Shown here piece after piece: positions 9,719-17,625 of a DNA stretch of 64,000 bases. The position numbers were made by a program, and so were the translations under genes. Positions within the stretch are counted from its first letter, which is position 1. Every line of letters begins with the position of its first letter. The DNA is from Roseovarius aestuarii (lineage in GTDB: Bacteria > Pseudomonadota > Alphaproteobacteria > Rhodobacterales > Rhodobacteraceae). The notes beneath the pieces were generated by a model. That model saw nothing but the letters and a program-made list of their open reading frames with translations, did not search any database and was not told the DNA's origin. The DNA lies in contig NZ_JAIMIB010000013.1 of the NCBI RefSeq assembly GCF_019966515.1, positions 1-64,000 of the forward strand, written 5' to 3'.

Positions 9719-9912
9719 TTCGCCCCGCGTGGCCATGTCCCGCCACGGGCTTTCGGCCCGGTCACACACTCCCCGCGACGCCGTGATCGGATGTGTGGCA
9801 CCTCGGGGTGTTTGTTACAGCCGGTCATGCCCACATCAGTGTCATCGCAGGGCATACCGTTCTGCGGAAAGCACCGCAGCCCGGCATGGGCTGCCTGGAA
9901 AGGAGACACGCT

Positions 9913-9993
9913 ATGATACGTGTAATTTTGCCAACCGTTTTCGCCTTTATAACGATGATGAGCCTTTGGGGCGTGATGTCAGTTGTGGCCTGA
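9913..9993 (+). CDS. 26-residue single-pass membrane peptide
   Basis: A very short ORF, reading MIRVILPTVFAFITMM then SLWGVMSVVA, nearly all of it one hydrophobic helix after a single Arg. It has a strong Shine-Dalgarno (AAAGGAGA, 7 bases before ATG) and a GC-rich hairpin with a short T run 28 bases after the stop, so it is a complete small transcription unit by appearance. The function is unknown. Membrane peptides of this size include toxin-like peptides and small regulators of membrane complexes; nothing here decides between them. No homologue is recognised. Confidence 0.5.
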   Translation: MIRVILPTVFAFITMMSLWGVMSVVA

Positions 9994-10020
9994 ACGGCCC
10001 TCGTCAGCAAAAACCCGATG

Positions 10021-10043
10021 GGGGCGCTTCCGGCGCCCCTTTG
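10021..10043 (+). terminator. Rho-independent terminator after the 26-aa peptide
   Basis: A perfect 7-bp stem GGGGCGC/GCGCCCC (10021-10027 with 10033-10039), loop TTCCG, then TTTGTATTT. It lies 28 bases downstream of the stop at 9993, in the right orientation. Confidence 0.7.
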
Positions 10044-10118
10044 TATTTCGAAAACCCGGGTGGTTCGCAATCCGCTGACCGGCCAGGTTTATGACCTGCC
10101 CGGCCCCGGGCCCGCAAG

Positions 10119-10571
10119 TCACCGCACTTTGTTCACGGTGACCATATCGCCGTTGCGGCCAAAGAAATATTCGGCGACGTCACGCCCATCTGCCTGACGC
10201 TTGACCTGCACCTGCACCCGGCCCGAGGTTGCCCCGATCTTTGCGTTCGGTCCGCCCTGGCAGGTGGTGGTGAATTCCTGGCGGACAAACCCCCAGCGGC
10301 GCTTGTATTTCTGCTTGCCCAGTTCGATCTTGCCGATCTTGCCGCTAGCGCAATCCTCGGCGATGAATTTCGAGACCCGCTTGAGCGAATAATGCGCCGG
10401 AATGGTCTGTCCGTTCTCTTTCAGCGCCACCTGCATCAGGCCGGTGACCGTGCTGGTATCATCCTTGAGGTAATAGGTTACCCAGACCCCGTCACGCTCC
10501 TGAGCATAGGCCGCACCGGCGAATCCAAACACCATGCAAACCACGGTCAACATATTTCCAAGACGCATCAT
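10119..10571 (-). CDS. Secreted hypothetical protein, 150 aa
   Basis: A small exported protein. From the ATG at 10571 (GGAGGGTGC immediately upstream) it begins MMRLGNMLTVV with a standard signal peptide ending AYA, cleaved before QERDG. The mature part (about 125 aa) is rich in beta-prone and basic residues, with two cysteines (EDCAS and TTTCQ) that could form one disulfide in the periplasm. An upstream in-frame start at 10628 would destroy the signal peptide. I do not recognise the family, and the gene stands alone. Confidence 0.7.
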   Translation of the reverse strand: MMRLGNMLTVVCMVFGFAGAAYAQERDGVWVTYYLKDDTSTVTGLMQVALKENGQTIPAHYSLKRVSKFIAEDCASGKIGKIELGKQKYKRRWGFVRQEFTTTCQGGPNAKIGATSGRVQVQVKRQADGRDVAEYFFGRNGDMVTVNKVR

Positions 10572-10923
10572 GCACCCTCCTTCAGGTTGTTTGAGGCCCG
10601 AGTGATCACAAGCAAAAAGCGTCGTCAAGCAGAGAGTGAGGTGACGCGGGAGCAGGTGAAATCCGTCATTCCCGGATGATGGGGAATGCGTGGGTTTCGA
10701 CCACCCACATCGACGGTTTCAGATTGGGGGGAATGCGTAAGGCCAAAACTTCGCCCGGGACGCTTGCGACACGGGCAGCGCCCGACTGCCCCCCACCACA
10801 CCGCAGGTGTGCCTATGATCGTGGCGCCTTTGGCGCGACGGCGGGCGCTTCGCTTCCGCCCGCGGTCAGGCGATGCCCTTTGGGTGTAGTACGGTGCGCG
10901 CAAGCACACACTCTACGCTTGCT
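10572..10923. repeat. Intergenic region with three consecutive hairpins
   Basis: A 352-base gap between the secreted protein (its promoter side) and the 3' end of the protease gene. It contains perfect inverted repeats in a row: CACACC-gca-GGTGTG at 10797-10811, GCGCC-ttt-GGCGC at 10824-10836 and GCGGGCG/CGCCCGC at 10841-10863. None is followed by a T run on either strand, so they look more like a REP/BIME-type intergenic repeat than like terminators. No ORF with a ribosome binding site is visible. Confidence 0.5.
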
Positions 10924-11976
10924 TCAAATGACAAAACCAATAGCGTCGATAGGTATGACTGCAGAGTCTTCCGTTTCGTCTTTTCCACCGAGTTTTTCCA
11001 ATCCTGTTACGCACACGCCAACAACTTTGCCGTCTTTGCCGAGTGCTGGTCCCCCGCTCATGCCCGCCACTATAGGAGCATTGGTCAATATTCTACGTAT
11101 TGAAGAAACAGTTCGAAATCCCACTGCGATACCGGGTGAAGCCACCGGTGTGTCGCCGTGACGAAAGTTGGGATGGCCCGCAACCAATAAATGATCATGA
11201 TAGGAAATCGAATCGCCGGAGCCTTTTTCAAGGAAGGATGGATTCGGAAAATCAATCTCGCAAACTGCCAAATCTATTATTTCGTTTACAGACAATCTTT
11301 TGACAACAAATCTTTCGCTGGGGCTGTCATGGCGAAAGGCCCTAGTTTTTGGGCCTATCGAGTGTGCACAGGTAATCAACCCTACTCCCGACAGGTGAAA
11401 AGCGGTACCTTGCGTCGAGCTTTCTTCGCATTCCAGCACCCAAAGACTACGCGAAATATCTTGAATCTGAAAAATTGGCGGCTGAGGGAGCGCGAGTTGA
11501 ACACGCTCTCTATTCTGTTTCAGTAGGTGGGGAACGCAATATTCATTCAACCAAAAAGCCGCTGCTTTTTGCATTGACCCCCAATCTGCAAAGTTTGAAT
11601 CGCGTTGCCCGATGAATGTCATGGTCGACGCATCCGTAAGTCCATCTTGTGGGGATACAACTAGGCCATTTTTTGTGCTCGCACGCAGCCTCTCAAAATT
11701 CTTGGAAAAGAATTCAAGTTCGCCCCCCTTTGCATTGCCACCTGTGTGAATTTGCAGTTCCGGGCTGTATCGTACTTTGACCAAGAATTCACGTTCTGAG
11801 TGTAGATAGAAAACGTGGTGAATTTGCGCCCTAAGGTCGCTCAACCCAACCAATGATGGCGCGTGTTCCTCAAGTAGAGTCCTTGGGTGATTTGCTAGAG
11901 CTTGGGCAACATGGAACCCCCAGTTTGAGAGGTTGTCATGCTCAAATTCATGGGGAATTTCGAAATTGTGCTTCAA
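10924..11976 (-). CDS. Trypsin-like serine protease with uncharacterised N-terminal half
   Basis: A 350-aa protein whose C-terminal half (about 175-350) is a chymotrypsin-fold protease. The triad is visible as His205 in LITCAHS, Asp235 in IIDLAVCE and Ser307 in GMSGGPALG. There is no signal peptide, so it should be cytoplasmic, unlike DegP/HtrA, and no PDZ domain follows. The N-terminal 170 residues match nothing I know; they include a charged, partly alpha/beta segment (about 50-125). The start is TTG with GGAG 8 bases upstream, and its first bases overlap the parE stop (TTGA), implying translational coupling. The base composition is clearly poorer in GC than parE. A cytoplasmic stand-alone trypsin domain with a variable partner domain is a common build among bacterial conflict effectors; that role is inference. 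Confidence 0.75.
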   Translation of the reverse strand: MKHNFEIPHEFEHDNLSNWGFHVAQALANHPRTLLEEHAPSLVGLSDLRAQIHHVFYLHSEREFLVKVRYSPELQIHTGGNAKGGELEFFSKNFERLRASTKNGLVVSPQDGLTDASTMTFIGQRDSNFADWGSMQKAAAFWLNEYCVPHLLKQNRERVQLALPQPPIFQIQDISRSLWVLECEESSTQGTAFHLSGVGLITCAHSIGPKTRAFRHDSPSERFVVKRLSVNEIIDLAVCEIDFPNPSFLEKGSGDSISYHDHLLVAGHPNFRHGDTPVASPGIAVGFRTVSSIRRILTNAPIVAGMSGGPALGKDGKVVGVCVTGLEKLGGKDETEDSAVIPIDAIGFVI

Positions 11977-13931
11977 ACATCCAACTCCTCCACGAACCGG
12001 GCGTTCTCCTGAATATACTGGAAGCGCAGTTCGGGTTTTTTGCCCATGAGGCGCTCGACGAGGTCTCCGGTTTCGCCGGGTTCGTCCTCGTCTATGGTGA
12101 CGCGGATCAGTTTGCGGGTTTTCGGGTCCATCGTGGTTTCCTTGAGGTCCTTGGCGTCCATCTCTCCCAGACCCTTGAAGCGCTGCACGTCGATCTTGCC
12201 CTTGCCGCCGAGGCCCTTTTCCATCAGGGCGTTTTTCTCGGCATCATCAGCGACATAGACGCGTTTGGCCCCCTGCGTCAGGCGGTAGAGCGGCGGGCAG
12301 GCGAGGTAGAGGTGGCCTGCGTCAATGAGCGGGCGCATCTGGGTGAAGAAGAAGGTCATCAGCAGCGAGGCGATATGGGCGCCGTCGACATCGGCGTCGG
12401 TCATGATGATGATCTTTTCATAGCGCAGATCGTCGATGTTGAAGCGTGTGCCCATGCCGCAGCCCAAGCTCTCGCAGAGATCGGAAATCTCGGCATTCGA
12501 GCCCAGTTTTGACGAGGCCGCGCCGAGCACGTTGAGGATCTTGCCCTTGAGCGGCAAAAGCGCCTGGGTTTCGCGGTTGCGCGCGCCCTTGCCAGAACCG
12601 CCCGCGCTGTCGCCCTCGACAATAAAAAGCTCGGTGCCTTCGCGGGTTTTCGAGGAACAATCGGTCAGCTTGCCCGGCAGGCGCAGCTTCTTGGTGGCGG
12701 ATTTGCGTTGGGTTTCTTTCTCCTGCCGTCGGCGCAGGCGTTCCTCGGCCCTGAGCACGAGGAAATCGAGGATCGCACCGGCGGATTTGGTATCCGCTGC
12801 CAGCCAGTTGTCGAAATGGTCGCGGACGGAGTTTTCGACCAGCCGCTGCGCCTCGGTCGTGGCGAGGCGGTCCTTGGTTTGGCCGACAAATTCCGGCTCG
12901 CGGATGAAACACGAGACCAGCGCGCAGCCGCCGGTCATCAGGTCGTCGCGGGTGATCTGGGCGGCCTTGCGGTTGTTGACCAGCTCGCCGTAAGCCTTGA
13001 TGCCCTTGACGATCGCGGCCCAGAAGCCCGCCACATGGGTGCCGCCCTCGGGCGTGGGCACGGTGTTGCAGTAGCTTTGCAGGAAGCCGTCGCGCGAGGG
13101 CGTCCAGTTGATCGCCCATTCGACCTTGCCGGGCACCTGGAAGCGCTCCTTGAAATCCACCAGCCCGGAAAATGGCTGCTCCGCATAGGTGCTGGCCGAT
13201 CCCATCGTTTCCTTGAGATAGTCGGTCAGGCCGCCGGGGAAATGGAAGGTGGCCTCGGTCGGTGTTTCGCCATCCTCAATCGCCGATTTCCAGCGGATTT
13301 CCACCCCGGAAAACAAGTAGGCCTTGGAGCGAGCCATCTTGAACAGCCGGGCGGGTTTGAATTTGAGCGAACCGAAAATGTCAGGGTCGGGGTGAAAGGT
13401 AACGGTCGTGCCCCGGCGGTTTGGCGCGGTTCCGATTTTTTCCAGCGGAGCCTGCGGGATGCCGCGACGGAATTCCATGGCATGGAGTTCCTTGTTGCGG
13501 GCAACCTCGACCCGCACGTATTCGGACAGCGCGTTAACGACAGACGAGCCGACGCCATGCAGGCCGCCGGATGTCTCGTAACTGTCGCCGGAAAACTTGC
13601 CACCGGCATTCAGCGTGCAGAAGATGATTTCGAGCGCGGTTTTGGACGGATCCTTGGGGTGGGGTCCGATGGGAATGCCGCGGCCATTGTCGCGGACAGT
13701 CACATGGCCGTTTTCGTGCAATTCGACCTCGATGCGGGTGGCGTGTCCGGCGACCGCCTCGTCCATCGAGTTATCGACGATTTCGGCGACCATATGGTGA
13801 TAGGCCCGGTCGTCGGTGCCGCCGATATACATGCCGGGCCGGAGCCGGACGTGTTCCATATCTTCAAGAACTTCGATGGAATGGGCGTCGTAGTCGGAGG
13901 GGTCGGGCTGCCCGGAGAGGAGATCGTTCAT
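11973..13931 (-). CDS. parE: DNA topoisomerase IV subunit B
   Basis: A 652-aa type IIA topoisomerase ATPase subunit that, with ParC, decatenates replicated chromosomes. The GHKL ATPase region has EIVDNSMDEA, DNGRGIPIG and GGLHGVGSSVVNALS. The TOPRIM region has VEGDSAGGS and the metal-binding IIMTDADVDGAH. The length and the RLRPGMYIG start favour ParE over GyrB, which is usually about 800 aa in Proteobacteria. It is divergent from the glycosylase gene at 14053, and its stop overlaps the start of the downstream protease by four bases. Confidence 0.93.
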   Translation of the reverse strand: MNDLLSGQPDPSDYDAHSIEVLEDMEHVRLRPGMYIGGTDDRAYHHMVAEIVDNSMDEAVAGHATRIEVELHENGHVTVRDNGRGIPIGPHPKDPSKTALEIIFCTLNAGGKFSGDSYETSGGLHGVGSSVVNALSEYVRVEVARNKELHAMEFRRGIPQAPLEKIGTAPNRRGTTVTFHPDPDIFGSLKFKPARLFKMARSKAYLFSGVEIRWKSAIEDGETPTEATFHFPGGLTDYLKETMGSASTYAEQPFSGLVDFKERFQVPGKVEWAINWTPSRDGFLQSYCNTVPTPEGGTHVAGFWAAIVKGIKAYGELVNNRKAAQITRDDLMTGGCALVSCFIREPEFVGQTKDRLATTEAQRLVENSVRDHFDNWLAADTKSAGAILDFLVLRAEERLRRRQEKETQRKSATKKLRLPGKLTDCSSKTREGTELFIVEGDSAGGSGKGARNRETQALLPLKGKILNVLGAASSKLGSNAEISDLCESLGCGMGTRFNIDDLRYEKIIIMTDADVDGAHIASLLMTFFFTQMRPLIDAGHLYLACPPLYRLTQGAKRVYVADDAEKNALMEKGLGGKGKIDVQRFKGLGEMDAKDLKETTMDPKTRKLIRVTIDEDEPGETGDLVERLMGKKPELRFQYIQENARFVEELDV

Positions 13932-14052
13932 ACCGCTGCTCTTTGTTTTATTGATTATCGGGTATTATGGCAGAGCAAAGCGAAGTCGAAAAGCGGCTTC
14001 GGACAGAAGTTGACAGTATTGCGGTATAGGATTCGGCAAAAAGGAGGGGTGT

Positions 14053-14718
14053 ATGCGCAGCTTTCGGGAGATTTTCGAGATCAGTGCCGGGCGGCATGGC
14101 GGGGCCGAGGCGCTGGAGGCGAAGTTGGGCAGACCGAAAAGCGCGGCGGAGCTGGCGGCCATACCCGAGGACCGCTGGCTGGCGGAGATGTCGAAATACA
14201 TCTTTGCCACCGGGCTGAACTGGACGGTGATCGAGAAGAAATGGCCGGGGTTCGAGGAGGCGTTTCACGGGTTTGACGTGGGCCGCTGCGCGATGATGGA
14301 TGATGTGATGTTCGACGGCCTGCTGACCGATACGCGGATCGTGCGGCACGGGGCCAAGATCGCCTCGGTCCGCGATAATGCCGCCTTTCTGCTGGAGCTG
14401 CGCGACGAGGGTGGCGTGGGCAAGGTGATCGGCGAATGGCCTTCGGCGGAGTTTGTGGCACTTCTGGAGATGCTGAAGAAGCGCGGCTCGCGGCTGGGCG
14501 GAATGACTGGCGCCTATTCGATGCGAATGCTGGGGCGGGACAGCTATATCCTGTCGAGGGACGTGGTGGCGCGCCTGATCGCGGAAGGGGTGATCGACAA
14601 GGCGCCGACCTCGAAAAGTGCGATGAACGCCGTCCAGGAGGCGTTCAACACATGGCAATCTCAATCCGGGCGATCGCTGACCGAGATCAGCCGGGTCCTG
14701 GCGATGAGTATCGGGTAG
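14053..14718 (+). CDS. DNA-3-methyladenine glycosylase I family protein
   Basis: A 221-aa base-excision repair glycosylase of the HhH-GPD superfamily, Tag branch. Recognisable stretches are MSKYIFATGLNWTVIEKKWPGF, FDVGRCAMMDDV, RIVRHGAKIASVRDNA and the C-terminal helical end. The start is strong: AAGGAGG lies 6 bases upstream of ATG 14053. It is somewhat longer than E. coli Tag (about 187 aa). It removes alkylated purines, presumably 3-methyladenine. It is divergent from parE and converges on the amidase at 14733 with a 14-base gap. Confidence 0.82.
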   Translation: MRSFREIFEISAGRHGGAEALEAKLGRPKSAAELAAIPEDRWLAEMSKYIFATGLNWTVIEKKWPGFEEAFHGFDVGRCAMMDDVMFDGLLTDTRIVRHGAKIASVRDNAAFLLELRDEGGVGKVIGEWPSAEFVALLEMLKKRGSRLGGMTGAYSMRMLGRDSYILSRDVVARLIAEGVIDKAPTSKSAMNAVQEAFNTWQSQSGRSLTEISRVLAMSIG

Positions 14719-14732
14719 ACCGCAATCGCTTT

Positions 14733-16175
14733 CTAGAGCTTGGGGCGGTTGTTGATAGTCGTTAACAACGGGTTCGCCTGCTGCAACGCCTGCCCGACGC
14801 GGAAAACCCGTGCGTCGTCCAAATGCCGTGCAACGATCTGAACGCTGGTCGGCAGCCCGTTTCCGCCGATACCCGAGGGCACCGACAAAACGGGGCAGCG
14901 GCCCAGCATGTTGAACGGATGGCAGAGCGTCCAGCCATACATCGGGTTGACGGCTTTGCCATTAATCGCAAGCCTGTCTGCCGGGTTCTGATCTGCCGGG
15001 ATTTCATGGTGGCCGAGGGTCGGGCAGATGAAGGCATAGCAATCTTCCAGCACAATCCCGAAGGCGCGGCCCATCTCCATCTGCGCCTCGTAGGCATCGT
15101 AGAATTCAGTGCTGGAGGTGTTCTGATTGGCCTTGACACAATAGGCGGCCCAGGGCGAGGCCAGCGACGGATCGGTTTCGACAACCGATGCCATGTAGCC
15201 GCCGAAGAGGTGATCGAGATAAACCTCGACCGCTCGTTCCGCACGGGCCGTCCAGCTTAGGTCGACCTCCACCAGCTCTGCGCCGAGGTCTTTGAGAATA
15301 TCGAGCGTGCGCAGGGTGTTGGTGCGAACATGGTCATCAATCTCGAAAAAATTCAGATCCATCGACCAGGCGATTTTCAATCCCTTCAGGCCCTTATGGG
15401 TCAGCGGCAGTTCATATTTCGGTCGAATCGACGCGTTATCAAGAGGATGCGGCCCGCACATGATGTTCTGCATCAGCGCCACATCTTCAACCGTACGCCC
15501 CATCGGTCCGACAACCGCATACATGTCATAGGCAAAGGCGGTGTTGTCGGGGTTGCGACCATAGGGCGGTTTATATCCCACGACCCCGCAACAGGCGGCG
15601 GGGATGCGGATCGACCCGCCGATATCCGAGCCGGTCGCCAGCGGTGTACTGCCGGCAGCCAGTGACGCGCCCGAGCCGCCGGAGGAGCCGCCGCAGGTAT
15701 AGTCGAGCCCCCAGGGCGTGCGGGTGGTGCCGTGAATGCGGGAATCAGTGACCCCAGCACAGCAGAACTCGGGCGTTGTGGTCTGGGCATGATAAAACGC
15801 GCCCGCGTCGAACAGGCGTTGGGCGGCAAAATGTGTTTCGGTTGCCACCTCGTCCTTGTAATAGAGCGAGCCTTGCGTGACGATTTCCCCTGTCAGATCA
15901 ACCTCGTCCTTGATGGCGACGGGCAATCCTTCGAGTGGACGCAGGTCACCCGTACCCTTCGCATACCGCGCTTCGGCCGACTTAGCCTGCACCATCGCTT
16001 TGTCGAAATGCGTGGCGGTGAAGGCGTTGATCCTGGGTTCGACCTCTTCCGTCCGGGCGATCAGATTGTCGAGATACTCCACCGGCGAAAGGCTGCGCGC
16101 ACGGAACTTTGCCAATACGTCAGTGGCGGACATGTAGCACAGGTCAAGATCAGCTTTGTTCAGTGTCGTTACCAT
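14733..16175 (-). CDS. Amidase signature family hydrolase (second of two)
   Basis: A 480-aa amidase. The Ser-cisSer-Lys triad is in place: VAIKDEVDL supplies Lys, GGSSGGSG the cis-Ser, and TGSDIGGSIR the nucleophilic Ser. The start is ATG 16175 with GGAAAGGGA upstream; this leaves a 16-base gap from the preceding amidase, whereas the open frame to 16223 would overlap it. It is paralogous to that upstream amidase (similar N-termini, both ending with a NRLP/LGRCP-type C-terminal block), indicating tandem duplication. It is the last gene of the ABC transporter operon. The substrate is unknown; it hydrolyses a carboxamide or related bond. Confidence 0.87.
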   Translation of the reverse strand: MVTTLNKADLDLCYMSATDVLAKFRARSLSPVEYLDNLIARTEEVEPRINAFTATHFDKAMVQAKSAEARYAKGTGDLRPLEGLPVAIKDEVDLTGEIVTQGSLYYKDEVATETHFAAQRLFDAGAFYHAQTTTPEFCCAGVTDSRIHGTTRTPWGLDYTCGGSSGGSGASLAAGSTPLATGSDIGGSIRIPAACCGVVGYKPPYGRNPDNTAFAYDMYAVVGPMGRTVEDVALMQNIMCGPHPLDNASIRPKYELPLTHKGLKGLKIAWSMDLNFFEIDDHVRTNTLRTLDILKDLGAELVEVDLSWTARAERAVEVYLDHLFGGYMASVVETDPSLASPWAAYCVKANQNTSSTEFYDAYEAQMEMGRAFGIVLEDCYAFICPTLGHHEIPADQNPADRLAINGKAVNPMYGWTLCHPFNMLGRCPVLSVPSGIGGNGLPTSVQIVARHLDDARVFRVGQALQQANPLLTTINNRPKL

Positions 16176-16191
16176 GGTTATATCCCTTTCC

Positions 16192-17616
16192 TCAGAGGTT
16201 GGGCCGACGCGCGGCGCAGTCAAAAAATGGCGTCACCTTTTCCAGCGCCGCGGCAACGCGGAAGACACGCGGATCGTCATAAGAGCGTCCGACGATCTGC
16301 ACGCCCATCGGCAACCCGCTATCGGCTATGCCCGTCGGCACGGCCAGTGCAGGCAGCCTGTTCAGCATGTTGAACTGCGGCAGCAGATGAAATTCGTAAT
16401 CGGTGTCGATCTCGCGCCCACCCACGGTCATCGTATCCCATAGCGCCTGGTCAGCGCGCACCTCGTGGGTGATGAAGACCGGGCAGATCAGGGCATGGGC
16501 GTCGTCCAGTACAGGCGCGAGGCTGGCATACATCTCGCAAGCCAGTTCCTGCGCGCGATAGACTTTTTCGGCAGTTGCAGTCTTCGACCGTTCAGCCAGG
16601 AATTTAGTGTAGTCACAGACCAGATCGGGATGCGCCTCGATCTCTTGCCTCAGGTAGTGGCCGAGGCCGAAGTCCAGGTAGTCACGAGCGGCATAGGTCG
16701 TCTCGCGTGTCCAGCCCAGATCGACATGTTCGATGAGGGCACCCTGCCCCGCCAACCGGTCCAGCGCCTGCATCGTATGCGCCTTGACATCATCGGCCAG
16801 CACCTCGTTGCCGACATCCAGCGTATAGGCGATTTTCAACCCCTCCACGCCGTCATGTCGCAGCGGGATATCCATTCGGTCGCGCAGGCTGGCGATGTCA
16901 CCCGGGTGGTGACCCGAGATGACATTCTGCATCAGCGCGCAATCGGCGGCATGGCGCGCCAGCGGGCCAACGGTGTTGTAAGGGTCAAGATTGAACGGCG
17001 GATCATCCGGCACCCGGCCATAAGGCGGCTTGTAGCCGACAACACCACAGGCGGCGGCGGGGCCGCGGATCGACCCCGCGATATCCGAGCCGGTGGCAAG
17101 GCTTGATGTGCCCGCCGCCAGTGACGCCGCCGACCCACCCGAGGAGGACGAACAAGTGTAATCCCGATGCCAAGGGTTCGTGGTGGTGCCGTGCAGACGG
17201 CTGGAGGTCACCCAGGCACAGCAGAATTCAGGCGTCGTGGTGCGGGCGTGGAAAATCGCTCCTGCCGCGCGCAGACGTGCTGCGACAGGATGATCCGTTG
17301 TCGCAAGCTGATCCTTGTAGATCAGTGACCCGCTGGTGTTGCGCTGCCCGGCGACGTCCATTTCATCCTTGATGCCCACGGTCAGCCCCTCCAGTGGGCG
17401 CGCCTCATCCGGGCGGTTTGCATAGGTTTCTTCCGCCGCGCGGGCCTGTTCCCGGGCCTGATCAAAAAACGTCTCGGTAAAGGCGTTGACGACCGGTTCA
17501 ACGGTCTCAGCCCGGGCGATCTGCGCATCCAGCACCTCGACCGGTGAAATGTCGCGGGCACGAAACATCTCGATCTGCCGGAGGGCCGGCAGGTAACAAA
17601 GTTCCAGATCAGACAT
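16192..17616 (-). CDS. Amidase signature family hydrolase (first of two)
   Basis: A 474-aa amidase with Lys in VGIKDEMDV, cis-Ser in SSSSGGSAAS and nucleophile Ser in TGSDIAGSIRGP. It follows the ABC ATPase gene by only 9 bases and precedes its paralogue by 16, so it is co-transcribed with the transporter. The pair suggests that imported amides, N-acylated amino acids or short peptides are deamidated in the cytoplasm. GatA is unlikely, because neither gatB nor gatC is near and the paralogues sit in a transport operon. Confidence 0.87.
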   Translation of the reverse strand: MSDLELCYLPALRQIEMFRARDISPVEVLDAQIARAETVEPVVNAFTETFFDQAREQARAAEETYANRPDEARPLEGLTVGIKDEMDVAGQRNTSGSLIYKDQLATTDHPVAARLRAAGAIFHARTTTPEFCCAWVTSSRLHGTTTNPWHRDYTCSSSSGGSAASLAAGTSSLATGSDIAGSIRGPAAACGVVGYKPPYGRVPDDPPFNLDPYNTVGPLARHAADCALMQNVISGHHPGDIASLRDRMDIPLRHDGVEGLKIAYTLDVGNEVLADDVKAHTMQALDRLAGQGALIEHVDLGWTRETTYAARDYLDFGLGHYLRQEIEAHPDLVCDYTKFLAERSKTATAEKVYRAQELACEMYASLAPVLDDAHALICPVFITHEVRADQALWDTMTVGGREIDTDYEFHLLPQFNMLNRLPALAVPTGIADSGLPMGVQIVGRSYDDPRVFRVAAALEKVTPFFDCAARRPNL

Positions 17617-17625
17617 GCTAAAGCC

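Noticed and set aside
12708..14276. 522-codon open frame on the plus strand opposite parE
   Set aside because: It is antisense to a certain parE gene and to the start of the glycosylase region. It has no ribosome binding site and no domain, and arises from GC-rich codon structure.
16192..17616. GatA subunit of the tRNA amidotransferase
   Set aside because: It is the amidase signature fold, but there are two paralogues inside a transporter operon and no gatB or gatC.
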